From assembly GCA_051201605.1 (NCBI GenBank), contig CP179201.1, positions 1,798,001-1,862,000 of the forward strand: a DNA stretch of 64,000 bases, given 5' to 3'. The translations under genes were made by a program, and so were the position numbers. The stretch is from CABZJG01 sp902512685. Its GTDB lineage: Bacteria; Pseudomonadota; Alphaproteobacteria; Rhodobacterales; Rhodobacteraceae. Shown one piece after another: positions 53,686-63,131 of the stretch (the first letter of the stretch is position 1; each line of letters begins with the position of its first letter). The notes under the pieces are model-generated. The model saw only the letters and a list, made by a program, of their open reading frames with translations. It did no database searches and was not told the origin of the DNA.

Positions 53686-54351
53686 ATGTTACTTGATAAT
53701 TTTACTAAAAGTGGTGATGAAACCAAGTCAAACGTGATTAAACTGCTGATCGCAGATGATCATGAAATGGTACTTGATATTGCACGTATGTATTTAGACC
53801 AGCAAAGTGATATGGCTGTCACAACGGCTTCATCTGCAACCGAAGCATTTGAGGTTTTTCTAACATACGGCCCTTTTGATATTGTCTTACTTGATTATCA
53901 AATGCCGGGCATGAACGGTCTAAAGGGCTTGGCTAAAATGTTGGAATTATGCGGAGGCTCGGCGCCTGTTGGTATAATTACCGGCCACGCTACCCGACAT
54001 TTGATGGATGAGGTTCTGGCCGCTGGGGGGGCTGGGGTAATCTCCAAAGCGCAGCCGATCAACTCGTTGGCAAATTCAATTCGTTTTATCCATGCCGGTG
54101 AAATTTATATGCCCCTTGATTTGCTCAAGCAACATTCCGAAATGAAAGTGGTCAGCAAAAGCCCCTTAAGCGGCCGTGAAACGACAGTGTTAAAGTTGCT
54201 TGGAGATGGAAACAAAAACAAACAGATTGCCGCTGCCTTGGGGTTGTCTGAGGGCACGGTAAAAATGCACGTCATGTCAATTTGTAAGAAATTAAAAGCT
54301 ACTAATCGCACGCATGCAGTCGTGTTGGCGCGGAATACTGGGCTTTTATAA
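53686..54351 (+). CDS. LuxR/NarL-type response regulator
   Basis: 221 residues: an N-terminal receiver domain (acidic pair Asp24-Asp25, phosphoacceptor Asp70 in VLLDYQMPGMNG, conserved Thr in ITGHAT, Lys in ISKAQP) and a C-terminal LuxR helix-turn-helix (LSGRETTVLKLLGDGNKNKQIA, LSEGTVKMHVMSI, about residues 157-213). No kinase is adjacent, so it is an orphan regulator. GGTGG precedes the start. The long AT-rich upstream interval is probably its control region. Confidence 0.9.
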   Translation: MLLDNFTKSGDETKSNVIKLLIADDHEMVLDIARMYLDQQSDMAVTTASSATEAFEVFLTYGPFDIVLLDYQMPGMNGLKGLAKMLELCGGSAPVGIITGHATRHLMDEVLAAGGAGVISKAQPINSLANSIRFIHAGEIYMPLDLLKQHSEMKVVSKSPLSGRETTVLKLLGDGNKNKQIAAALGLSEGTVKMHVMSICKKLKATNRTHAVVLARNTGLL

Positions 54352-54452
54352 GCAGGCTTATTTAAGAGTGCCTTAAACTGACGTGGATATTTGAAACTCT
54401 TTTGAAAACTATGATTTTTCCTGCAAGGGCTTTTTTTGGTGCGAAAATCGAC

Positions 54453-55073
54453 TTAGTCGATATCCTTATCAATCAATCCCAAACCGCGTAAATAGACCCC
54501 AATTCCAGTTTCAAGCAGGTCTTCTGGGGCAAAGGGGCTGACAGCGCCTGGGGAGTTTCGCGCAAACAATTCCACAACCCCATGCGACAGAGCCCAAATA
54601 TGGGCGCTGAACATAGAGGCCGGTGGCCGCTTTTCAATCGGTATATGTTGGCTCAGATCACTTGCTGCAAGTTCAAGAACACTGCGCGCGCGGGCTGAAG
54701 TGGCCGCAAGTTCCGGAGTGCGATTAACGGAAATGCCACTTTCAAACATTGCAATGTAATGGCCAGGATATTTTCGCGCAAATGCCAGATACGCCCGCCC
54801 GGTCGCTTCAAATGCGCCCAGCGCCGAAGGTTGACCGCTGTCATAGGCAAATTGCATCAAATCTGCAAAAATTTCATAGCCTTGTAGCGCCACTTCTGCA
54901 ATGAGATATTCGCGCCCTTCAAAATGACGGTAGACTGCCGCAGGGGTCACACCTGCCAGTTTGGCGGCCTCGGACAGGGTAAAGCCTGTCGGGCCTTTCA
55001 CCTCGATCAAGGTCAGCACAGCTTCGATCAATGCTTGGCGAAGGTTTCCGTGATGATAGCCGCGCTTAGGCAT
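54453..55073 (-). CDS. TetR-family regulator (WHG-domain type)
   Basis: 206 residues. The N-terminal TetR helix-turn-helix (FTLSEAAKLAGVTPAAVYRHFEGREYLIAEVA, about residues 31-62) is followed by a C-terminal ligand-binding domain resembling TetR_C_13 (Trp in HIWALSHGVVELF). It converges on the response regulator and lies 243 bases downstream of metA. The regulated gene is not evident. Confidence 0.88.
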   Translation of the reverse strand: MPKRGYHHGNLRQALIEAVLTLIEVKGPTGFTLSEAAKLAGVTPAAVYRHFEGREYLIAEVALQGYEIFADLMQFAYDSGQPSALGAFEATGRAYLAFARKYPGHYIAMFESGISVNRTPELAATSARARSVLELAASDLSQHIPIEKRPPASMFSAHIWALSHGVVELFARNSPGAVSPFAPEDLLETGIGVYLRGLGLIDKDID

Positions 55074-55316
55074 TCGATGTCCTAAATTTTACACCCCAAA
55101 CCGCCCGGATGAATCCACGAGCTGTTGAAGAATTAGCTTCTGTTGCTGTGTGTAAAACAATCATACGAGTTGGACCTAAGAGAGGCGATGGCATTTTAAG
55201 TTCCTGATTTATTTATAATATGGAGGTTTATTGGGATGAGCGCAATCCGGCAGGTTTGGCGGCCGGCTCAATCATGACCCACAAGAGATGTTGGGCAATG
55301 ATACCGCATGGGTGCT

Positions 55317-56240
55317 TTAAGTTCCGATATCCTTCATATCGTAGGGCGTTGATTGATAGATTTCATTGATCCAGTTTCCGTAAAGCAAATGCGCATGGCT
55401 GCGCCAGCGGTTTTGGGGCGGCATGCTGGGATCATCGTCAGGATAATAATTATTGGGCACATTTATTGCGCGCCCCTCGGATATATCGCGATCATATTCC
55501 TGCTTAAGCGTGTCGCTATCGTATTCAAAATGATTGAAAATATAAAACGCCCGGTGGGCCGTATCCTCGATCAAACAGGGGCCGACCTCATCGCTGCCCA
55601 GTAAAATTTCAAGTGCCGGCTCAGCCTTTACATCCGATTGAAGAATTTCGGTCCAGCGGCTGACAGGAATGACGCAATCATCTGAAAACCCCCGTAAATA
55701 GGGTGAGTTCGATTTTAGGTTTTTGTGTCGAAAGCAACCAAACGCCTTGGCATCTAGCATCTGTTTGTCGATTTTATGAAAATGCCTGATCATGGCCATT
55801 CCCCCCCAGCACACTCCAAAGGTTGAATGGACATGGCTTTGAGTCCAGTCAAAAACGCTTTTGAGCTCATTCCAATAGGACACCTCCTCAAAGCGCAAAT
55901 GTTCAATCGGAGCCCCGGTAATGATCAAACCATCAAACTTCTCATCGCTTGCGAGCACTTCAGAAAATGGCCGGTAAAAGCTTTCCATATGATCGGCGGC
56001 GGTGTTTTTTGTCTGATGTTCGCTCATACGGATCAAGGACAGATCAATTTGCAATGGCGTTGCCCCAATCAAGCGGGCAAATTGATTTTCTGTTTGAATT
56101 TTCTTGGGCATCAAATTTAACAGGCCAATGCGAAGAGGCCGGATGTCTTGACGCGATGCCTGATCTTCACCCATCACCATGACCCCTTCGCGCGTCAGCA
56201 CATCAAAGGCAGGAAGGTCGGCGGGAATTTTAATCGGCAT
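55317..56240 (-). CDS. metA: Homoserine O-acyltransferase, MetA family
   Basis: 307 residues. The catalytic residues are Cys144 (FGVCWGG), His237 and Glu239 (NHFEYD). At the position that selects the acyl donor, E. coli has Gly111 (TGAPLG, succinyl-CoA), whereas this protein has Glu113 (TGAPIE), the residue seen in acetyl-CoA-using MetA enzymes. Homoserine O-acetylation is therefore predicted in the methionine pathway. ATG 56240 is chosen by family length; upstream residues are unrelated. A P-loop ATPase gene precedes it by 31 bases. Confidence 0.92.
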   Translation of the reverse strand: MPIKIPADLPAFDVLTREGVMVMGEDQASRQDIRPLRIGLLNLMPKKIQTENQFARLIGATPLQIDLSLIRMSEHQTKNTAADHMESFYRPFSEVLASDEKFDGLIITGAPIEHLRFEEVSYWNELKSVFDWTQSHVHSTFGVCWGGMAMIRHFHKIDKQMLDAKAFGCFRHKNLKSNSPYLRGFSDDCVIPVSRWTEILQSDVKAEPALEILLGSDEVGPCLIEDTAHRAFYIFNHFEYDSDTLKQEYDRDISEGRAINVPNNYYPDDDPSMPPQNRWRSHAHLLYGNWINEIYQSTPYDMKDIGT

Positions 56241-56271
56241 TTGCTTTGGTCCTATAAAGGTATTTAGAAAT

Positions 56272-57141
56272 TTATTGATTGCCCGTATGACGATCAAGGG
56301 CTGCGCCAATCAAATTATTGAAATCCGAGGGGCTTTGCACCTGGCTTATTTCGTCAGCTGTAATGTTGACGCCCCATTTTGACATCGCAGCATAGCGCGG
56401 TTTGCGATGTGCCAAAGCCTGCGCATAGGCCCAGCGAATGAAATCATTTGGGTCTACGCATGTGTCTTCAACCTTATTCAGGGCAAGATACTGCGCCCAT
56501 TTTTCCGCCAGAAACTGGGGCTGATAGTACATCGGCTTGGGCGCACGATCGAATCTTTCGATCAACTCGGCTGTATGATTTTCCGAGCCTTCTATTGCGA
56601 CCATTAAAACCTGATCAGACAGCGCGCTTAAAATTGGATCATTTGGGTTTTCAGGATCTACCACCTCGCAGATAGATCCGCTTGTGTCACAGATAAAGTT
56701 GTCATAATGATAAATATCTTCTGCACGAGATATAAAGCGAGAGGTGTCCATCAACGCCGATATTTCCGCTCGCCGGTGCTGTTCTTGACGCCGCAGATAT
56801 TCCGAAAATTGCAGGCCCCCTTTGCTTGGATCGCCGGGTTTTCCCAAATATGTCGAAAGCGGCGTTAAATTATCAAAGGTGATATTAGACGCGATATAAA
56901 TTGAATCTGACAGCAACAGATCGCGCAGCTCAGGGTTTTGCATGGCGATCCGCTTGAAACTATCGGCGATATATTCACCCATATACCGCGTGCCGATGCG
57001 GTAATCGACGGAATAGTGAAACCAGTTTCCCGAGCCACGCAAAAGCGAGGAAACATGGGTTTTACCCAGTCCTGACATACCAAAGAGCATCACGCGTTTA
57101 TGCTGCGCTCCGTGCCAATGCGATGCAGAGTTATAGATCAT
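56272..57141 (-). CDS. P-loop ATPase of unknown role upstream of metA
   Basis: 289 residues. Walker A GMSGLGKTH (about residues 21-29) is followed by a mostly helical body; NFICDTSGSICEVVD may provide the Walker B acid. No DNA-binding, AAA sensor or kinase signature was certain. The 31-base spacing to metA on the same strand suggests co-transcription. I recall similar ATPases beside metA in other roseobacters, but the function is unknown. Confidence 0.75.
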   Translation of the reverse strand: MIYNSASHWHGAQHKRVMLFGMSGLGKTHVSSLLRGSGNWFHYSVDYRIGTRYMGEYIADSFKRIAMQNPELRDLLLSDSIYIASNITFDNLTPLSTYLGKPGDPSKGGLQFSEYLRRQEQHRRAEISALMDTSRFISRAEDIYHYDNFICDTSGSICEVVDPENPNDPILSALSDQVLMVAIEGSENHTAELIERFDRAPKPMYYQPQFLAEKWAQYLALNKVEDTCVDPNDFIRWAYAQALAHRKPRYAAMSKWGVNITADEISQVQSPSDFNNLIGAALDRHTGNQ

Positions 57142-57446
57142 GCCGGTTTCCCAAAGGTTTTTTAGCTAGGTAGCCAGACTATCGGCGCGGGTCAAATCTT
57201 ATCTCACACAAAAGTGCATGATTTAGCCACGACGCTTCACGAATGCCACAGGCTTTAAACCAGCCTTGATTAAGCTAATGCATGAAATGCAAGATTATTC
57301 ACAAAACAGGTGATTGAAAAATATTTGATTGGTTTATATCCAACAGGAGGTCGTTTTTAACTCGGCAAGAAAGCCGCACGGCCGAATTTCTCTGCTTTTG
57401 ATAGCTCAAGGCATTCTTAGGCGCTAACGGGTTAAGGTGTAATTTA
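57142..57446. other. Divergent intergenic region
   Basis: 305 bases between the ATPase gene (minus) and the EamA exporter (plus), likely holding both promoters. An isolated AGGAGG near 57343 is not followed by a convincing start codon. No other feature seen. Confidence 0.5.
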
Positions 57447-58316
57447 ATGGCACAGCGCCAAGTCCAGCATACCAAGGCGTTCTTTTATATGACCGGCGCA
57501 ATTGCTTCTTTTGTGGCAATGGCCGTGGCCGGACGGGCGGTAAGTTTACAACTTGATACCTTTGAGATCATGCTGTTTCGCAGCCTGATCGGATTTTTAC
57601 TGGTGCTTGGATTTATTTTTGTCCGGGGTGAACGTAAAAATATATCAAGGCGCCATATGGGTATTCATGTGATCCGGAACCTGTTTCATTTTACTGGCCA
57701 GAACCTATGGTTTTTTGCCATCACTGTGATCCCGCTTGCGCAGGTGTTCGCGCTGGAATTTACCACGCCGCTTTGGATTTTAATTTTGTCACCGTTTATT
57801 CTAGGCGAACGCTTGACCCGTAAAAAAATCACAGTTGGTCTCATCGGCTTCAGCGGCGCTTTACTGGTCGCCCAACCGGCGTTGTCGGGGCTGGGGTTTG
57901 GGGTCATAAGCGCCGCGCTTGCGGCGGTTGGTTTTGCGGGTTCAATTGTATTGACCAAGAAGTTAACGCAAAGCGAAACAATTCTAACCGTGCTTTTTTA
58001 TATGACGCTTTTTCAACTCGGCTTTGGGGTGGTTTGTGCCGGCTATGATGGTGATATAGCTCTGCCATCCGCGCAAAACCTGCCTTGGGTGATCCTTATT
58101 GCCTGTGCTGGCCTGACCGCCCATTTTTCATTGACCACCGCGCTTTCGCTTGCACCTGCCACGCTGATTGCTCCGATTGACTTTATTCGTTTACCGGCCA
58201 TCGTTGTGATTGGATTCGTCGTTTATTCTGAACATGTGGATGCGCTGGTGATTTTGGGGGCAGGGATTATCTTTGCGGCCAACTACATTAATATCCTAGG
58301 CGAACGGGACCTATGA
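57447..58316 (+). CDS. EamA/DMT-superfamily transporter
   Basis: 289 residues with ten predicted membrane helices in two EamA repeats. The first helix begins at AFFYMTGAIASFVAMAVAGRAV; the LEFTTPLWILILSPFILGERLTRKK stretch marks the end of repeat one. Such transporters usually export amino acids or metabolites; the substrate cannot be read. It converges on kdsA with a 32-base gap. Confidence 0.87.
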   Translation: MAQRQVQHTKAFFYMTGAIASFVAMAVAGRAVSLQLDTFEIMLFRSLIGFLLVLGFIFVRGERKNISRRHMGIHVIRNLFHFTGQNLWFFAITVIPLAQVFALEFTTPLWILILSPFILGERLTRKKITVGLIGFSGALLVAQPALSGLGFGVISAALAAVGFAGSIVLTKKLTQSETILTVLFYMTLFQLGFGVVCAGYDGDIALPSAQNLPWVILIACAGLTAHFSLTTALSLAPATLIAPIDFIRLPAIVVIGFVVYSEHVDALVILGAGIIFAANYINILGERDL

Positions 58317-58348
58317 TAACCCCATCCCTATTAAACAGAGTAAACTGC

Positions 58349-59176
58349 TTATAACCCCTTGCGCAGCGCGTCAAAGGCCAACAAATCGTCCATCAAAGCC
58401 CCCATTTGATCTATTGCGATCATATTTGGGCCGTCGCAGGGCGCATTGTCAGGATCTTGATGGGTTTCAATGAAAACACCGCTGACCCCCATGGCGCAGG
58501 CAGCGCGGGCCAATCCTGCCACAAACTGCCGTTCACCACCAGATGTATTGCCTTGCCCGCTGGGCTGCTGCACCGAATGGGTGGCGTCAAAAATAACTGG
58601 ATACCCTGTTTCAGCCATGGTTTGCAGGCTGCGAAAGTCATTGACCAAAGTGTTATATCCAAATGATGTGCCCCGTTCGCAAAGCAGAATGTCCCGATTG
58701 CCGGTGCTGGCAATTTTTTCCGCAACATTCCACATATCCCAAGGGGCCATGAACTGACCCTTTTTGACATTGACGGGCTTTCCCGTTTTCCCAGCGGCCA
58801 GCAGCAGATCGGTTTGCCGGCATAGAAAGGCCGGTATCTGCAAAATATCAACCGCCTCACTTGCCGCCTGGCATTGGCTTGCCTCATGCACATCGGTAAT
58901 GACGGGGCAGTTAAATTCGCGCGAAATATCGTTTAAAATCCGTAAGCCTTCATCCATGCCGATCCCGCGCGCAGATGAAATCGAAGACCGGTTGGCTTTG
59001 TCATAGCTGGCTTTAAAGATATACTGCGCGCCATTTTTTGCGCAAAGGTTTGAAATTTTATCAGCCATCATCATCGCATGATCGCGGTTTTCAAGCTGGC
59101 AGGGGCCAGTGATAAACGCAATGGGATGATTTTCACCAATTTTAATATTACCAATTTTAACAGTTTTTTGTTGCAT
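58349..59176 (-). CDS. kdsA: Kdo-8-phosphate synthase
   Basis: 275 residues; condenses phosphoenolpyruvate with arabinose 5-phosphate to Kdo-8-phosphate. The N-terminal FITGPCQLENRDHAM, the KKGQFMAPWDMWNVAEKI block and the DATHSVQQPSGQ substrate loop are intact. It is the last gene of the epimerase-kdsD-kdsB-kdsA run, two bases after kdsB. Confidence 0.95.
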   Translation of the reverse strand: MQQKTVKIGNIKIGENHPIAFITGPCQLENRDHAMMMADKISNLCAKNGAQYIFKASYDKANRSSISSARGIGMDEGLRILNDISREFNCPVITDVHEASQCQAASEAVDILQIPAFLCRQTDLLLAAGKTGKPVNVKKGQFMAPWDMWNVAEKIASTGNRDILLCERGTSFGYNTLVNDFRSLQTMAETGYPVIFDATHSVQQPSGQGNTSGGERQFVAGLARAACAMGVSGVFIETHQDPDNAPCDGPNMIAIDQMGALMDDLLAFDALRKGL

Positions 59177-59178
59177 GC

Positions 59179-59970
59179 CTATGCCTTTAAAACCTTTTCA
59201 ATGCGGGCGATATCTTCTGGGTTGTTTAACTCCCAAAAGACCTTGCCGCGGGCATCTACTTCAACACATTTAACCTGTGCGGCATTTTCCAAAAATCTGA
59301 GCTGTTCGAGCCCCTCGAGTTTTTCCAAACGGCCCTCTGGCCATTGCATATAGGCCTTTAGTGCCTCGGGCCGATAGCCGTAAACGCCGACATGATGGTA
59401 GACCGGAATATCGGCTTTATCGGCCAGATGATCAAGCTGTAGAAACGGCAAAACCTCTTTGGAAAAATAAAGCGCGTTGTTGCTGCGATCAAAAACTGCC
59501 GTTGTGCCGCCAACGCGGCCATTGCGGCGATCTTCGGTGAACAGCCCATAGGTCATGGGATCAACTTGCAGCACAGGCGTCACCATCTGAGCCGCCGGAT
59601 CATTGCGCATGGCATCAATCAGCGCCTCAATAAACCATGGCGGCGTCAGCGGTGCATCGCCTTGTAAATTAATCACCAGATCAGCATCAAGTTTTGCATT
59701 CTCAAGCGCTTCGGCGCAGCGTTCTGTGCCATTGGCGCAGTTTGAACTGCTCATGATCACCTCGGCGCCGAACTCAATCGCCGCATTACGGATGCGATCA
59801 TCATCCGTTGCCACATAAACCTCCGAAATGCCCTGAACTTGCTTTGCAGCTTCCCAACTGAGCTCAATGAGGCTTTTGCGCGATCCATCGGCCAATTTCA
59901 GCGCCGCCAGAGGCTTTCCCGGAAAACGGCTGCTGGCATAGCGGGCAGGGATGATGATGACTGTTTTCAT
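59179..59970 (-). CDS. kdsB: CMP-Kdo synthetase
   Basis: 263 residues; activates Kdo with CTP. The nucleotide-binding start VIIIPARYASSRFPGKPLA and the metal/substrate loop NLQGDAPL are typical. It overlaps the kdsD stop by four bases (ATGA), showing translational coupling, and is followed by kdsA. Confidence 0.94.
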   Translation of the reverse strand: MKTVIIIPARYASSRFPGKPLAALKLADGSRKSLIELSWEAAKQVQGISEVYVATDDDRIRNAAIEFGAEVIMSSSNCANGTERCAEALENAKLDADLVINLQGDAPLTPPWFIEALIDAMRNDPAAQMVTPVLQVDPMTYGLFTEDRRNGRVGGTTAVFDRSNNALYFSKEVLPFLQLDHLADKADIPVYHHVGVYGYRPEALKAYMQWPEGRLEKLEGLEQLRFLENAAQVKCVEVDARGKVFWELNNPEDIARIEKVLKA

Positions 59971-60917
59971 ACAACACCTGCACGTAGTAAATCTTGAATA
60001 TGGAAAATGCCTTGGGGCATGCCGTCGACATCGACCACCACCAGAACGCCGATTTTATGATTGTTCATAATACGCAATGCATCGGCCGCGAAAAGATCGG
60101 GCTTTACTGTGATCGGGTCCGGACTTGCAATTTCAGAGGCTGTTTTCTCCATCAGATGATGCATATGGCGGCGCAGGTCGCCGTCTGAAATAACACCTGA
60201 AACAAGGCCGTTATCTAAGACAACCGCAACCCCAAAGCCTTTCGAGGTCATCTCAAGCAACGTATCCTGCATGGAAGTATCTGGGGCGACAAAAGGCATT
60301 TTATCCCGGCCATGCATTAAATCGCCAACACTGGCCATTTGCGCGCCAAGTTTGCCGCCGGGATGAAATACTGAAAAGTTCTCGGCTTTAAAATTACGCT
60401 TTTTCATCAAAGCGACTGCCAAGGCATCCCCCAAGGCAATCATCATTGTGGTTGATGTGGTGGGGGCCATGCCAATGGCGCAGGCTTCCGGTGCATCGGG
60501 CAGGCACAGGGCAAAATCGGCCGCTTTCATCAAGGTGCTGCCAGCTTTGGAAGATATAGCCGCCATGGGAATTGAAAACCGGCGCGTATGGGCAACGATG
60601 TCACGCAGTTCAACAGTTTCCCCTGAGTTGGAAATCAAAAGACATAAATCCCCTTCGATAATCATTCCCAGATCGCCGTGGCTGGCTTCGGTGGCATGCA
60701 CAAAATAAGAGGGCGTTCCCGTGCTGGCCAGCGTGGCAGAAATTTTGCGCCCAATGTGCCCAGATTTTCCCACACCCGACACAATCACCCGCCCGCTGCA
60801 GGCCAGAATTGCTTTGGTAAGCGACGAAAAATCATCCGGCAAATGATTTGCAAGTAGCTGCAAAGCCTCCGCTTCAATGGTCAAAACGCGGCGGGCGTGA
60901 TCAATTGTTTCGCTCAT
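59967..60917 (-). CDS. kdsD: Arabinose-5-phosphate isomerase (KdsD/KpsF)
   Basis: 316 residues: a SIS isomerase domain (about residues 25-175; GVGKSGHIGRKI and STGTPSYFVHATEASHGDLG) and two C-terminal CBS domains (about residues 190-316). It interconverts ribulose 5-phosphate and arabinose 5-phosphate for Kdo synthesis. ATG 60917 follows AGGAACTG; ten extra in-frame residues upstream are not supported. The Kdo-8-phosphate phosphatase gene kdsC is not in the window. Confidence 0.93.
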   Translation of the reverse strand: MSETIDHARRVLTIEAEALQLLANHLPDDFSSLTKAILACSGRVIVSGVGKSGHIGRKISATLASTGTPSYFVHATEASHGDLGMIIEGDLCLLISNSGETVELRDIVAHTRRFSIPMAAISSKAGSTLMKAADFALCLPDAPEACAIGMAPTTSTTMMIALGDALAVALMKKRNFKAENFSVFHPGGKLGAQMASVGDLMHGRDKMPFVAPDTSMQDTLLEMTSKGFGVAVVLDNGLVSGVISDGDLRRHMHHLMEKTASEIASPDPITVKPDLFAADALRIMNNHKIGVLVVVDVDGMPQGIFHIQDLLRAGVV

Positions 60918-60977
60918 TGCTACAGTTCCTGATATTTGCGCTCTCATAACCTGTTTGGGGAGGCTTTGACCAGAGCC

Positions 60978-61983
60978 TTAACCATAATAGCTCTGATACC
61001 AATCGACAAAGGCTTTGACACCGATCTTGATATCTGTGCGCGGAACATAGCCGGTTAAAGCCTCTAAAAGCGCGGTGTCAGCCCATGTGGCTGCAACATC
61101 TCCGGCCTGCATCTCCATGAGGTTTTGCACCGCTTGTTTACCAAGAGCCATTTCTATTTCAGAAATAAAATCAAGAAGTTCCACAGGTTTGTTATTGCCA
61201 ATATTAACAACGCGAAAGGGTGCCACAGGCCACAGGCGACAGGCTATCGGCCACATCGGCGATCGGTGTTTGGGTCGGGGCCTTGTCAAGCAAAAGTGTC
61301 AAAGCCCGAACCAGATCATCCACATAGGTAAAATCACGCCGCATATTGCCGTGATTGTAAACATCAATGGGTGTCCCATCTATAATTTTGCGGGCAAATT
61401 TAATCGGTGCCATGTCCGGCCGGCCCCAAGGGCCATAAACTGTAAAAAACCGAAACATTGTGATCGGCAGAGCGTAAAGATGCGCATAGGAATGCGCCAT
61501 CGCTTCTGTGGCCTTTTTGGTGGCCGCATAAAACGACATTTGATGGTCGGCCTTCTGCACTTCTTGATAGGGCATTTCGGTGTTGGCGCCATAGGCAGAG
61601 GAAGTTGACGCCAAAAGCATATGTTTTGGGGGATTGGCCCGCGCTGCTTCCAAAAGCTCAAATGTGCCAACCAGATTGCTGTCCAGATAACTGCGCGGGT
61701 TGTCAATGGAATAGCGAACGCCCGCTTGCGCGGCCATATGGATCACCGCATCAAAGCCGCCATCTGCAAAAAGGCCGGCTAAAACACCCCGATCTTGGAT
61801 GTTGCCTTTGACAAATTGGAACTTATTGTCTCCTTCAAGTCGTTGAAGGCGGTCCTTTTTTAACTGTGGATCGTAATAATCATTAAGGTTATCAATGCCA
61901 GTGACCCGATGGCCTATTGCTAATAGCTGATTTGCAGCATTTGCGCCGATAAAACCCGCTACGCCTGTGATGAATATGTGCAC
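60978..61983 (-). pseudogene. NAD-dependent nucleotide-sugar epimerase, frameshifted at a heptamer repeat
   Basis: As one frame this would be about 332 residues of the UDP-glucuronate 4-epimerase-like SDR family: GVAGFIGANAANQL at the N-terminus, the SSAYG / YAATK catalytic Tyr-Lys pair, and a C-terminal half resuming with PFRVVNIGNNKPVELLDFI. The first frame stops 20 bases after a tandem repeat of CCTGTGG (coding strand); removing one repeat unit of seven bases restores the frame exactly at SPVAPFRVV. The kdsD gene follows 60 bases downstream, so it probably belongs to surface-polysaccharide synthesis. Confidence 0.85.
61223..61243 (-). repeat. Heptamer tandem repeat CCTGTSG x3
   Basis: Three adjacent heptamers on the coding strand, CCTGTCG, CCTGTGG, CCTGTGG, within the epimerase gene. 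Two units keep the gene in frame; three, as here, break it. Seven-base units change frame with each gain or loss, so the tract could switch expression. Confidence 0.85.
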
Positions 61984-62118
61984 GAATAAAACTCTTATAG
62001 GGTCTTTGTTTGGCTTTTAAGCCATCTTTGTTTCTTTGTCACCTGTCCATTGTAGGGGTGACAAAAGGCAACTGAGCTGTGTAAAAGAGCTAAATCCGTA
62101 AAAATACTGCTGTTTATA

Positions 62119-63129
62119 ATGAAAACCACCTCTACTTTAGCACCCAACGCCCTTCAACGTGCGGCCCGGTTCTCCGTGGCGCCGATGATGGACTGGACGG
62201 ATCGTCATTGTCGGTACCTACACCGTTTGCTGTGCAAAAACGCTCTGCTTTATACCGAAATGGTCACCGCGCCCGCGTTGGTGCGCGGCGGTGCATTGCA
62301 TTTGCTTGACTTTAATGCAGCCGAGCATCCGGTGGCCCTACAGCTTGGTGGCTCAGACCCTAAAGAGCTGGCGCAAGCCGCGCGCCTAGGGGCCGAGGCG
62401 GGCTATGATGAGATCAATCTCAATGTGGGATGTCCATCGGATCGGGTGCAATCGGGCACTTTTGGCGCCGTATTAATGAAAACCCCTGCACTGGTGGCAG
62501 AGTGCTGCGCGGAAATGATTGCTGCCGTGGATGTTGAGGTGACGGTAAAATGCCGCATTGGGGTTGATGACCAAGAGCCGCAGGAAATATTACCCGAGTT
62601 TTTGGCGCAGGTGTCTGCCGCAGGTGTGGGGCGTTTTGCAATTCACGCGCGCAAAGCCTGGCTTCATGGGTTAAGCCCTAAAGAAAACCGTGATATTCCG
62701 CCACTTGATTATCCGTTGGTGCAACAGATGAAGGGCTTGTTTCCCGCGCTGCACCTATCGGTCAATGGCGGTATTACATCGCTTGATCAGGCGGCGTCGT
62801 TTCTGGAGGCTGGCATGGATGGTGTGATGATTGGCCGTGCAGCTTATCATCAGTCGAGCGATATCCTGGCCGCCGCCGACCAGCGCATTTTTGGTCAGGG
62901 CAATGCGGTCAATCCGGTGACAGTGGTGCAGCAAATGCTGCCCTATATTGACGCGCATCTTTTATCGGGGGGCAAACTAAATCAAATTACGCGGCATATG
63001 CTGGGGCTTTTTGCCGGCCGGCCCGGGGCACGGGCTTGGCGGCGGATTTTGTCTGAGCGCGGCCATATTGGCGGTACTGATTTGGTGGAAGAAGCGCTTG
63101 GTCATGTGACGGGGCAGGCGGCTGCATAA
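62119..63129 (+). CDS. dusA: tRNA-dihydrouridine synthase A
   Basis: 336 residues; FMN enzyme that reduces uridine 20 (and 20a) in the tRNA D-loop. The flavin-binding TIM barrel begins FSVAPMMDWTDRHCRYLHRL; catalytic Cys105 sits in NVGCPSDRVQSG, and KCRIG / HARKAWL provide the remaining FMN and tRNA contacts typical of DusA. It diverges from the epimerase and overlaps no other gene; MOSC follows after two bases. Confidence 0.93.
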   Translation: MKTTSTLAPNALQRAARFSVAPMMDWTDRHCRYLHRLLCKNALLYTEMVTAPALVRGGALHLLDFNAAEHPVALQLGGSDPKELAQAARLGAEAGYDEINLNVGCPSDRVQSGTFGAVLMKTPALVAECCAEMIAAVDVEVTVKCRIGVDDQEPQEILPEFLAQVSAAGVGRFAIHARKAWLHGLSPKENRDIPPLDYPLVQQMKGLFPALHLSVNGGITSLDQAASFLEAGMDGVMIGRAAYHQSSDILAAADQRIFGQGNAVNPVTVVQQMLPYIDAHLLSGGKLNQITRHMLGLFAGRPGARAWRRILSERGHIGGTDLVEEALGHVTGQAAA

Positions 63130-63131
63130 TA

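Noticed and set aside
55200..55280. Tiny plus-strand ORF after TGGAGG near 55221-55226
   Set aside because: Encodes only about 13 residues, with nothing downstream on the plus strand to be a leader for.
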